Below, piece after piece: positions 12,549-19,520 of a stretch of 20,701 nt of DNA. The stretch comes from JBBECF01 sp040881945 (lineage in GTDB: Bacteria > Pseudomonadota > Alphaproteobacteria > Dongiales > Dongiaceae). Each line of letters begins with the position of its first letter. The first letter of the stretch is position 1. The position numbers and the translations under genes were made by a program. Under the pieces are notes generated by a model. It saw only the letters and a list, made by a program, of their open reading frames with translations. It did not search any database and was not told the DNA's origin. Where the stretch lies: the NCBI GenBank assembly GCA_040881945.1, contig JBBECF010000125.1:1-20701 (forward strand), read 5' to 3'.

Positions 12549-13826
12549 TCAGCGCAGCGCGCTGAAGGGCAGGAAATCGACCATGCTGCCGGGCGTGAGC
12601 TGCGTGACGTCCTCGGGCAGCTCGACCAGCCCGTCGGACTCGACCATCGAGCTGAGGATGCCGGCGCCGTCGCGCGGAAACTTCTGCGCCGAGACACCGC
12701 CGTCGGCGTCCGCTACCAAGCGGGCGCGCAGCCATTCGCGCCGGTCCTTCTTCTTCTTGTGCGCGAAGCCGGCGCGCACGCGGAACGACGCCGGGTCGAG
12801 GTCCGTCGCGCCCATCAGTCGGAGCACCATCGGCCGCGCGATCCGCAGGAACGTCACCATCACCGCGACCGGGTTCCCGGGCAGGCCGATGAACGGCACC
12901 GGCCGGCCCTCGCAGTCGATCTGCCCGAGCGCGATCGGCCGGCCGGGCTTGATGGCGAGGCGCCAGACCTGCAGCCGGCCAAGCGCCTCGACGGCGGCCT
13001 TGACGTGGTCCTCGTCGCCGACCGAGACGCCGCCCGTGGTGATCAGCAGGTCGTGGTCCTGCGCCGCCACCGCCAGCGACAGGCGGATCACCTCGCGGCG
13101 GTCGGGCAGGATGCCGAGGTCGGTGACGGCGGCGCCGAGTTGGGCCAACAGCGCCGAGAGGGCGAAGCGGTTGGAGTCGTAGATCTGGCCGACGCCAAGC
13201 GGCAGGCCCGGCTCGCCGAGCTCGTCGCCGGTGGAGAAGAGCGCGACGCGCAGCGGTCGCGAAACCCTGAGATCGGTCAGGCCGACCGAGGCGGCGAGCC
13301 CGATGTCCTGCGGCCTGAGGCGGGCGCCGGCCGCCAGGATGGCGGCGCCGGCGCGGACGTCCTCGCCGGCCAGGCGGCGGTTGGCGCCGCGCCGGATGCC
13401 CGGGCGGATGACGACCGCCTTGCCGTCGCGCCGGCAGTCTTCCTGCATCATCACGGTGTCGGGGCCGCCGTCCGCGCCGCCCGGCAGGAGGGCGCCGGTG
13501 AAGACGCGGATCGCCTCGCCGCGCCGGGCCGGCCGGTCGAGCGGATGCCCGGCGGCGGCTTGGCCGGTCACCGGCAGCCGCGTCTCGCCGGCCGGATCGA
13601 GGTCGTCGGCATAGACGGCGTAGCCGTCGACGGCCGAGTTGTCGCGCTGCGGCACGTCGATCGGCGCCACCACCGTTTCGGCGAGGATGCGGTCGAGCGC
13701 GCGGGCCAGCGGCACCGGCTCGCTCTCGGTGACGGTGACCAGCCGGCCGAGCAGCAGCGGCAGCGCCTCGCCCAACGGCGTCAGCCGGCCGTCGCCGGCG
13801 AAGCAGTCGTCGCTGAGCTGCGTCAC
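12549..13826 (-). CDS. moeA: Molybdopterin molybdenumtransferase
   Basis: MoeA inserts molybdate into adenylated molybdopterin. The product has 425 residues from GTG 13826, whose GTGA shares 4 nt with the mobB stop. The open frame extends further, but only as a shadow of mobB. Conserved stretches are PQRDNSAVDGYA (59-70), VFTGALLPGGADG (108-120), FSTGDEL (197-203), YDSNRFALSALL, TTGGVSVGDEDHV (263-275), the KPGRPIALG segment and GLPGNPVAV (314-322), followed by the C-terminal domain IV. Nothing appears to be missing. Coupling to mobB fits the final metal and nucleotide steps of cofactor assembly. Confidence 0.95.
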   Translation of the reverse strand: MTQLSDDCFAGDGRLTPLGEALPLLLGRLVTVTESEPVPLARALDRILAETVVAPIDVPQRDNSAVDGYAVYADDLDPAGETRLPVTGQAAAGHPLDRPARRGEAIRVFTGALLPGGADGGPDTVMMQEDCRRDGKAVVIRPGIRRGANRRLAGEDVRAGAAILAAGARLRPQDIGLAASVGLTDLRVSRPLRVALFSTGDELGEPGLPLGVGQIYDSNRFALSALLAQLGAAVTDLGILPDRREVIRLSLAVAAQDHDLLITTGGVSVGDEDHVKAAVEALGRLQVWRLAIKPGRPIALGQIDCEGRPVPFIGLPGNPVAVMVTFLRIARPMVLRLMGATDLDPASFRVRAGFAHKKKKDRREWLRARLVADADGGVSAQKFPRDGAGILSSMVESDGLVELPEDVTQLTPGSMVDFLPFSALR

Positions 13827-14350
13827 GGCGCGCCCGCCGCCCGCGCGGCCCGCCCGCGCAGCCCGCAATGGGCGAGGATGAAATCGGCGATCGCCGCCGC
13901 GTCGTCGAGGTCGAGCACCGGCAACGGCGTCCCCGGCAGCTTCGCGTCGCTGGCCACGGCGACGATGCGCGGATCGTCCGGATAGAGCGGCGGCTTGCCG
14001 ACGGCCGGCCGATACACCTCGAGCTTGTCGTGCGCCTCGCGCTTGAAGCCCTCGATCAGCAGCAGGTCGACCGGCGTCATGCGGCGCGCGAGCGCCGCCG
14101 CCGAAGGCTCGGGCGCGCCGCGGTGCTCGTGCATCAGGGCCCAGCGGCGGGCCGAGGCGACCATCACCTCGGCGGCGCCGGCGGCGCGATGCGCGTGCGA
14201 ATCCTTGCCGGGGCTGTCGATGTCGAAGTCGTGATGCGCGTGCTTCATCGTCGAGACACGGAGGCCGCGGCGGTTGAGTTCCGGCAACAACCGCACGACG
14301 AGCGTCGTCTTGCCGCTGCCGCTCCACCCCGCCAAGCCGAAGATTTTCAT
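13823..14350 (-). CDS. mobB: Molybdopterin-guanine dinucleotide synthesis adaptor MobB
   Basis: MobB is a 175-residue P-loop GTP-binding protein of the cofactor guanylylation step. The Walker A motif GWSGSGKTT is at residues 8-16. It is followed by STMKHAHHDFDIDSPGKDSH, the family signature carrying the basic and His residues, then LLIEGFKREAHDKLEVYR (Walker B-like with IEGFK). ATG 14350 gives the standard MKIFGLAGWSGSGKT start. The gene lies 53 bases after pgsA, across a GC-rich palindromic spacer, and overlaps moeA by 4 nt. MobA, the guanylyltransferase, is not in the window. Confidence 0.93.
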   Translation of the reverse strand: MKIFGLAGWSGSGKTTLVVRLLPELNRRGLRVSTMKHAHHDFDIDSPGKDSHAHRAAGAAEVMVASARRWALMHEHRGAPEPSAAALARRMTPVDLLLIEGFKREAHDKLEVYRPAVGKPPLYPDDPRIVAVASDAKLPGTPLPVLDLDDAAAIADFILAHCGLRGRAARAAGAP

Positions 14351-14403
14351 CGCCCGTGCCGTCACGCGAATGCTGGTCGGCGGCCGCGGCCGGCGGCCGC
14401 CCG

Positions 14404-15036
14404 TCAGCCCGCCGGTCCGACCGGCTTGGCGCGGCTCGCCCCGGCCGGCGACGGCCGTTCGGCGCGCCGCCGGTCGTCGGTTGCGTCCTCCGCCATGTGC
14501 CGCAGGCCGGTCACCAGATAGTCGTAGCCGGTGACCAGCGTCAGCAGGGCGGCGACCCATAAACCGACTTCGCCGATCAGGGTAACGGGGAGGGCGACGG
14601 GGCCGGCGTCGCCGACGATGAGGAAGCCGAGGGCGACGAGCTGCAGCAGCGTCTTCAGCTTCGACAGGCGGCTCACGGGCAGGCCGACATTGAGGCCGGC
14701 GAGGAACTCGCGCAGGCCGGAGACCAGGATCTCGCGGCACAGGATGATCAGCGCCGGCAGCACGACCAGCCCGGCGATGCGGTCGAAGGCCACCAGCATG
14801 AGGATGATGGCGGCGACCAGCAGCTTGTCGGCGATCGGGTCGAGGAAGCGGCCGAAGGCCGAGACCTGGGCGCGGCTGCGCGCGAAATAGCCGTCGAAGT
14901 AATCGGTGATGCCGGCGGCCGTGAACAGGCCGCAGGCGGCCCAGCGGGCGGCCTCGCCCTCGACGTAGAACAGCCCGACCAGGACCGGGATGACGGCGAT
15001 CCGCGACAGGGTCAGGAGGTTGGGCAGGTTGGTCAT
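14404..15036 (-). CDS. pgsA: CDP-diacylglycerol-glycerol-3-phosphate 3-phosphatidyltransferase
   Basis: PgsA makes phosphatidylglycerophosphate, the committed step of phosphatidylglycerol synthesis, in the inner membrane. From ATG 15036 it has 210 residues and begins MTNLPNLLTLSRI, typical of the family; an upstream ATG at 15084 would lie inside uvrC. The CDP-alcohol phosphotransferase motif is complete: Asp45, Asp48-Gly49, Ala52-Arg53, Gly62, Asp66 and Asp70. Several hydrophobic segments follow (about 8-24, 72-90, 130-146, 155-172). The C-terminal tail is hydrophilic. It starts 22 bases after uvrC; uvrC-pgsA adjacency is widespread in proteobacteria. Confidence 0.93.
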   Translation of the reverse strand: MTNLPNLLTLSRIAVIPVLVGLFYVEGEAARWAACGLFTAAGITDYFDGYFARSRAQVSAFGRFLDPIADKLLVAAIILMLVAFDRIAGLVVLPALIILCREILVSGLREFLAGLNVGLPVSRLSKLKTLLQLVALGFLIVGDAGPVALPVTLIGEVGLWVAALLTLVTGYDYLVTGLRHMAEDATDDRRRAERPSPAGASRAKPVGPAG

Positions 15037-15058
15037 TTCCCCACTAAGTCGCAGAATA

Positions 15059-16942
15059 TCAGCCCTCGCCGTGGAAATGGTCATAAATCTTCCGGGCGAC
15101 GGCCTGGCTGATGCCGTCGACCGCGGCCAGATCGGCGAGCCCGGCGCGGGCGACGCTGCGCGCCGAGCCGAAGTGATGCAGCAGCGCCTTCTTGCGCCGC
15201 GCGCCGACGCCGGGAACGTCGTCGAGCGGCGAGCTGCCGATCAGCTTCGAGCGCTTGGCGCGGTGGGCGCCGATGGCGAAGCGGTGCGCCTCGTCGCGCA
15301 GGCGTTGCAGGAAGTACAGCACCGGGTCGCGCGGCTCGAGGCCGAACGGCTCGCGCCCGGGCAGGAAGAACCGCTCGCGCCCAGCGTTGCGCTCGGGGCC
15401 CTTGGCGATGGCGGCGACCGCCACGTCGGAGACGCCGAGATCGGCGAACACCGAAAGCGCCGCGCTCAAGTGGCCGGCCCCGCCGTCGATCAGCACCAAA
15501 TCGGGCCAAGTCCCGCGCGCCGGGTCCTCCTTCATGGCGCGGGCGAAGCGTCGCGTCAGCACCTCGCGCATCATCGCATAGTCGTCGCCGGCGGTCGCGT
15601 CCGAGACGACGAACTTGCGATAGGCGCTCTTGATCATTCCGTCGGGCCCGGCGGCGATCATCGCCCCGTAGGCGGCGCGGCCGGAGATATGGCTGTTGTC
15701 GTAGACCTCGATACGCGTCGGCGCGGCATCGAGCCCGAACGCCGCGGCGACGCCGTCGAGCAGGCGGCGCTGCGAGGCGTTCTCCGCCAGCCGGCGGCCG
15801 AGCGCCTCGCGGGCGTTGGCGAGCGCGTGCTGGATCAGCTTGTGCTTGGCGCCGCGCCGCGGCGTCTCGAGCTTCACCGTGCGGCCGGCGCGCAAACAGA
15901 GCGCCTGCGCCAGCAGCGCCGCCTCGGCCGGCGTCTCGCTGAGCAGGACCAGGCGCGGCGGCGGCTTGTTGTCGTAGAACTGGCCGAGGAAGGCGGCCAG
16001 CACCTCGGGCCCGCCGAGGTCGCGGTCGTGGCTCGGGAAATAGGCGCGGTTGCCGTAATTGCCGCCGGCGCGGAAGAAGAACACCTGGATGCAGCTCTGG
16101 CCGCCGGCCTGGTGCAGGGCGATGGCGTCGGCTTCGTCGAGGCCGGCGAGGTTGATGTCCTGGTGCGCCTGGATCTGGGTCAGGGCGCGGATGCGGTCGC
16201 GGGTGCGCGCGGCGGCCTCGAAGTCGAGGGCGTCGCTCGCCGCCTGCATGGCGGCGGCGAGCTGTTGCTGCACGGCGTGGCTCTTGCCCGACAGGAAATC
16301 GCGCGCCTGGCGCACCAGTTCCCCGTAGTCGGCCGTCGAGACGCGGCCGACGCAAGGGCCGGAGCAGCGCTTGATCTGGTATTGCAGGCAGGGCCGGGTG
16401 CGGCTGGCGAAGACGCTGTCCGAGCAGGGACGCAACAGGAAGGCGCGTTGCAGCGCCGCGATCGTGCTGTTCACCGCCCCGGCCGAGGCGAACGGGCCGA
16501 AATACTCGCCCGGCCGCGTGTGCGCGCCGCGATGCTTGGCAAGCTGCGGCGCCGGGTGGTCGCCGGTGATCAGGATGAAGGGGAACGACTTGTCGTCGCG
16601 CAGCAGCACGTTGTAGCGCGGCATCAGGCGCTTGATCAGGTTGCCCTCGAGCAGCAGCGCCTCGACCTCGGTATGGGTGGTGACCACCTCGAGCGCCGCC
16701 GTCTCCGCGACCATCCGGCGCAGCCGGTTGGGCAGCCGCTCGACCCGGGTGTAGCTGGCGACGCGCCGGCGCAGGTTGCGCGCCTTGCCGACATAGAGCG
16801 CCTCGCCGGCGGCGTTGAGCATGCGGTAGACGCCGGGGCGGCCGGGTAGGGTCTTGAGCTGGTCCTGGAGGAGCGCGACCCCGCGGGCAAGCGGCGCCGC
16901 CGGGCTTGCGCGCCGCTTGCTCAGGACCACGGTCGGGCCCAC
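15059..16942 (-). CDS. uvrC: Excinuclease ABC subunit C
   Basis: UvrC makes both incisions in nucleotide excision repair. The 627-residue product starts at GTG 16942 (another GTG is at 16930). The N-terminal GIY-YIG nuclease spans about 32-112, with Tyr39, Tyr50-Val-Gly, Arg60 and Glu99 in LLLEGNLIKRLMPRYN. Four cysteines (173, 185, 193, 197) are spaced as in the iron-sulfur site described for UvrC. The UVR domain that binds UvrB is near 215-255. The RNase H-like second nuclease shows VYDNSHISG (Asp415), LVLIDGGAGHL (Asp486) and LRDEAHRFA (His553). Tandem helix-hairpin-helix motifs close the protein (574-620, DDVPGVGARRKKALLHHFG). It is the first gene of the - strand run to moaE. Confidence 0.96.
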   Translation of the reverse strand: MGPTVVLSKRRASPAAPLARGVALLQDQLKTLPGRPGVYRMLNAAGEALYVGKARNLRRRVASYTRVERLPNRLRRMVAETAALEVVTTHTEVEALLLEGNLIKRLMPRYNVLLRDDKSFPFILITGDHPAPQLAKHRGAHTRPGEYFGPFASAGAVNSTIAALQRAFLLRPCSDSVFASRTRPCLQYQIKRCSGPCVGRVSTADYGELVRQARDFLSGKSHAVQQQLAAAMQAASDALDFEAAARTRDRIRALTQIQAHQDINLAGLDEADAIALHQAGGQSCIQVFFFRAGGNYGNRAYFPSHDRDLGGPEVLAAFLGQFYDNKPPPRLVLLSETPAEAALLAQALCLRAGRTVKLETPRRGAKHKLIQHALANAREALGRRLAENASQRRLLDGVAAAFGLDAAPTRIEVYDNSHISGRAAYGAMIAAGPDGMIKSAYRKFVVSDATAGDDYAMMREVLTRRFARAMKEDPARGTWPDLVLIDGGAGHLSAALSVFADLGVSDVAVAAIAKGPERNAGRERFFLPGREPFGLEPRDPVLYFLQRLRDEAHRFAIGAHRAKRSKLIGSSPLDDVPGVGARRKKALLHHFGSARSVARAGLADLAAVDGISQAVARKIYDHFHGEG

Positions 16943-17325
16943 CCGCGGCGGCCGATCAGACGCCGCCAGCCAGCCGGCAGATATCCAAGGGATCTGTGCA
17001 TAAGTTTGTTGAAAACGGCGGTTTGCTTGCGGTTGCGGTCAACGATTGCTTCACTTTCCCGGCGTTGTTGGAAAAATCAGCGGCAAAATAACAACGCGTT
17101 GATAATGTTGATTTTTTTGCTTAAAACCTTTCACACTCCGGCAATTAAACTGTAACATATTCGAAGCATTAGCCATTTTGGAGGCGGGTCGCCGGGGCGT
17201 TCTGACGAGTGTGCAAAACTTGCGCCGCGCCGGCCCGGTCCGCCCTCGCCAGAGTGTCGGATTTTCAAGCACTTCGCGCGCGAGGCTGCGCCAAAGCTGC
17301 CGCCGGCGACGGCGTGCGGTCCCGT
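16943..17325. other. AT-rich intergenic region upstream of uvrC, with one DnaA-box match
   Basis: No supported gene lies here. 16981-17175 is far more AT-rich than the rest of the window, with T- and A-runs and a perfect 10-bp palindrome CAACGCGTTG near 17092-17101. TGTGCATAA (16995-17003) is a perfect complement of the DnaA box TTATNCACA. The region must contain the uvrC promoter, but I could not pick a convincing -35/-10 pair. The remainder (17176-17325) returns to GC-rich sequence without recognised features. Confidence 0.5.
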
Positions 17326-18111
17326 TCATTCCTGGGCGACGAAGCCGCGCGCCGGGAGCTGCCAGGCCAGATGCTCGCCGCCGTCCAGCGCCAGCATCTG
17401 CCCGGTCATCGCCGGCGCCGCCAGGAGAAAGCGGATGGCGGCGCAGATCTCGTCGAGCGTCGTGCCGCGGCCGAGCGGCATGGCGGCCCATTGCCGGGCG
17501 AACTGGTCTTCGGTCTGGCGGGTGCTGGGGAGCGTCGGCCCCGGCCCGATGCCGTTGACGCGGATGCGCGGCGCCAGCGCCAGCGCCAGGGTCCGGGTCA
17601 GGGTCCACAAGCCCACCTTCGACACCGTGTAGGACAGGAAATGCGGCGTCAGTTTCCACACCCGCTGGTCCAGCATGTTGACGATGTTGCCCCCTCGCTC
17701 GGGCGGAAGCTGGCGGGCGAAGGCTTGGCTCAGCACCAGGGGCGCGCGCAGGTTCACCTCCATATGCGCGTCCCACGACGCCCGCGTCGCGCTGCCGATG
17801 TCGTCGCGCCCGAACGCCGAGGCGTTGTTGACGAGGCAGGTGAGCGGCCCGATCGCCGCGGCCGCGCGCGGCACCAGGGCCTCGACCTCGGTCTCGCGCG
17901 CGAGGTCGCAAGCCAGCGCGACCGCGCGACCGCCGCCGCGTTCGACCTCGCGCACGACCTCGGCCGCGTCGTCGGCCGCGCCGCGGTAATGCACCGCGAC
18001 CGCCCAGCCGGCGCGCGCCAGGTCGAGCGCGATCGCCCGGCCGATGCGCCGCCCGGCGCCGGTGACGAGGACCGCGCCGGGCGTTGCGCCGATCGCTTCG
18101 CCGTCGCTCAT
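17326..18111 (-). CDS. Short-chain dehydrogenase, pteridine-reductase-like
   Basis: The product has 261 residues from ATG 18111; the open frame upstream is a shadow of msrB. It is a classical single-domain Rossmann SDR. The cofactor loop is TGAGRRIG (17-24), whose TGxxxRxG form, with Arg replacing a Gly, is typical of pteridine reductases such as PTR1/FolM and suggests NADPH. NNAS (95-98) follows, then the catalytic Tyr161 and Lys165 in SYTVSK, and GIGPGPTLPS as the substrate loop. LDQRVWKLTP before the catalytic Tyr is characteristic of this alphaproteobacterial subgroup. Reduction of dihydropterin or dihydromonapterin is inferred from the motif only. It starts 53 bases after msrB on the same strand. 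Confidence 0.8.
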   Translation of the reverse strand: MSDGEAIGATPGAVLVTGAGRRIGRAIALDLARAGWAVAVHYRGAADDAAEVVREVERGGGRAVALACDLARETEVEALVPRAAAAIGPLTCLVNNASAFGRDDIGSATRASWDAHMEVNLRAPLVLSQAFARQLPPERGGNIVNMLDQRVWKLTPHFLSYTVSKVGLWTLTRTLALALAPRIRVNGIGPGPTLPSTRQTEDQFARQWAAMPLGRGTTLDEICAAIRFLLAAPAMTGQMLALDGGEHLAWQLPARGFVAQE

Positions 18112-18164
18112 GGGCCGGAGAATGGCCCCGCCCCGGCGCCGGCGCAAGGGCCGGCCCTTGCCGC

Positions 18165-18563
18165 TCAGTCCTGCTTCGGATCGAGCTTGAGGGCCGCCGA
18201 GTTGATGCAGTAGCGCTGGCCGGTCGGTTGCGGCCCGTCGGGGAAGACGTGGCCGAGATGGGCGTCGCAGTGGGCGCACAGCACCTCGGTCCGGCGCATG
18301 AACAGGCCGCGGTCGGGGGCCTCGGCGACGGCGGCGGCGGCCGGTTGCCAGAAGCTCGGCCAGCCCGTGCCGGAATCGTACTTGGCCGCGGAGTCGAACA
18401 GGGCCGCGTCGCAGCAGACGCAGCGATAGACGCCCGGCGTCTTGGTCTGCCAGTGTTCGCCGGTGAAGGCGGTCTCGGTGCCCTTGCGCCGGGTGACGCG
18501 GTATTGCTCGGGCGTCAGCCGCGTGCGCCATTCGGCGTCCGTCTTGACGACCTTCTCGGTCAT
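18165..18563 (-). CDS. msrB: Peptide-methionine (R)-S-oxide reductase
   Basis: MsrB reduces methionine R-sulfoxide in oxidised proteins. The 132-residue product carries the zinc cysteines Cys48, Cys51, Cys96 and Cys99, the substrate motif YDSGTGWPSFW (62-72), GHVFPDGP (104-111) and the catalytic Cys119 in QRYCINSAAL. There is no signal peptide, so it is cytosolic. The Cys-type active site is intact and no Sec codon is involved. It follows the cupin gene by 38 bases on the same strand and may be co-transcribed with it. Confidence 0.95.
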   Translation of the reverse strand: MTEKVVKTDAEWRTRLTPEQYRVTRRKGTETAFTGEHWQTKTPGVYRCVCCDAALFDSAAKYDSGTGWPSFWQPAAAAVAEAPDRGLFMRRTEVLCAHCDAHLGHVFPDGPQPTGQRYCINSAALKLDPKQD

Positions 18564-18601
18564 GGCCGAAAACTCCTCCTCCGGTCGGCGCGCCCGCGCC
18601 G

Positions 18602-19084
18602 TTAATAGGACGTGCCGTCCTTGCGCGTGAAGACGTCCTTGCCGGCGACATCGCGGTAGCGCAGGTCGATGTCGGGATAATCCACCTCCTCGCCCGGCGC
18701 GCGGTCGCCGATTTCGAGATAGACGGCGTCGGCCGCCGAGCGGTTGACCAGATGGTGGCCGTCGGCCGCGCCGGCCGGGAAGCCGGCGGCCATGCCGGGG
18801 CCGAGGGTCTGGGCGCCGCCGTCGGTGACGAGCGTCAGCTCGCCGGCGAGGACATAGACGAACTCGTCCTCGAGGCGGTGCCAGTGGCGCTGCGCCGACG
18901 CGGTCCCCGGCGGCAGCCGCACCAGGTTGACGCCGAACCTGGTCAGCCCGACCGCGTCGCCGAGCGCCCGCTTCTCGCGCCCGGCGACCGCCGCGCGGAA
19001 CGGCTCGGGATAGCCCGAGCCGGTGCGCGCCGGCACGGCGGCCGGATCGAGGGCCGGCGGGACGAGCGGCGGCGGCTTCGCCAT
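18602..19084 (-). CDS. Cupin-domain protein
   Basis: The product has 160 residues from ATG 19084, preceded by GGGAG with 7-base spacing; the longer open frame lacks a ribosome site. It is a single cupin barrel. Motif 1 is HWHRLEDEFVYVLAGELTL with metal ligands His67, His69 and Glu74; motif 2 is GFPAGAADGHHLVN with His110 or His111. Small single-cupin proteins of this kind include isomerases, dioxygenases and sensor proteins, so no reaction can be assigned. The C-terminal part (DYPDIDLRYRD, FTRKDGTSY) is characteristic of a common proteobacterial subgroup. A TATAGT at 19120-19115 could be its -10. Confidence 0.85.
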   Translation of the reverse strand: MAKPPPLVPPALDPAAVPARTGSGYPEPFRAAVAGREKRALGDAVGLTRFGVNLVRLPPGTASAQRHWHRLEDEFVYVLAGELTLVTDGGAQTLGPGMAAGFPAGAADGHHLVNRSAADAVYLEIGDRAPGEEVDYPDIDLRYRDVAGKDVFTRKDGTSY

Positions 19085-19114
19085 GGCGGAACTCCCGTAA
19101 GATGCGGCGCGCCC

Positions 19115-19120
19115 ACTATA
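19115..19120 (-). promoter_or_regulatory. -10-like box for the cupin-msrB-SDR run
   Basis: TATAGT on the - strand, about 30 bases before the cupin ATG, matches 5 of 6 consensus bases. No good -35 was found. Confidence 0.35.
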
Positions 19121-19226
19121 GCCGGGCGCGCCGAACCGGAACAGGCGCGCGACCGTTTGGAATCTCGGAGACACAATACTTAATTGGCGGACCGGCCGAG
19201 GACCGCTTCGGCTCCGGGTCGGGTCC

Positions 19227-19255
19227 TTCCCGTTCGGGCGGGAAATGAGTACAAT
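19227..19255 (+). promoter_or_regulatory. Candidate promoter of the small Lys-rich protein gene
   Basis: TACAAT (19250-19255) is a good -10 box. Upstream, TTCCCG (19227-19232) and CGGGAA (19239-19244) form an inverted repeat in the -35 and spacer area. The TTCCCG is at -35 distance but matches consensus poorly, so activator or operator control is possible. Confidence 0.4.
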
Positions 19256-19296
19256 GCCCGCGCAACGTAAATCTCACCAGCTAGAGGAGGCCAGCC

Positions 19297-19452
19297 ATGG
19301 CCAAGGGTCAGAAACGCAGCAACCGCGAAGTGAAGAAACCCAAGCAAAAAAAGCAAGCGCCCGCCGCGTCGGGATCGCCATTCGTGACGCCGCCGGGTAA
19401 AGGCGGCGCCCGTCCCGGTCCTGCGGAGCAGAAAAAGCCCGGCTCTCGGTGA
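19297..19452 (+). CDS. Small Lys-rich conserved protein of 51 residues
   Basis: The ORF reads MAKGQKRSNREVKKPKQKK at the start and ends KKPGSR. It is too short for usual ORF cut-offs but is well supported. A near-perfect ribosome site GAGGAGG (19284-19290) lies 6 bases before the ATG, and a TACAAT box lies upstream. I recall similar MAKGQ-RSNRE-KKPK proteins as conserved hypotheticals across proteobacteria. The sequence is strongly basic, lacks hydrophobic helices and is likely disordered. Basic character suggests nucleic-acid or ribosome contact, but this is inference. It is convergent with clpA (68 bases apart). Confidence 0.7.
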   Translation: MAKGQKRSNREVKKPKQKKQAPAASGSPFVTPPGKGGARPGPAEQKKPGSR

Positions 19453-19520
19453 TTCGGCCGGCGGACCTCCACGGCCTGCGCCTAGCCGGTCTCCCGGCGA
19501 GAGGTGTCGCCGATTTCCCG

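Noticed and set aside
15037..15084. An N-terminal extension of pgsA overlapping uvrC.
   Set aside because: The added residues are not part of the conserved start MTNLPNLLTLSRI and overlap the uvrC coding end.
14990..16849. A 619-codon + strand ORF opposite uvrC, and similar long ORFs opposite polX (5485-7227), the kinase (7143-8753) and moeA (12759-13985).
   Set aside because: They are antisense shadows produced by high third-position GC in recognised genes. They show no domain, have low-complexity Arg/Gly/Ala content and no ribosome sites.
17121..17146. A CtrA-type site from two TTAA words in the AT-rich region.
   Set aside because: The spacing is about 20 bases, not the 7 required.
17051..17176. 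A 41-codon - strand ORF (MANASNML...) in the AT-rich gap.
   Set aside because: No ribosome site precedes it (the upstream sequence is CCTCC on that strand), and I recognise no homologue.
17051..17911. A - strand ORF of 286 codons overlapping the SDR gene.
   Set aside because: It is the SDR gene read out of frame and runs on into the intergenic region. The SDR frame carries all catalytic motifs.
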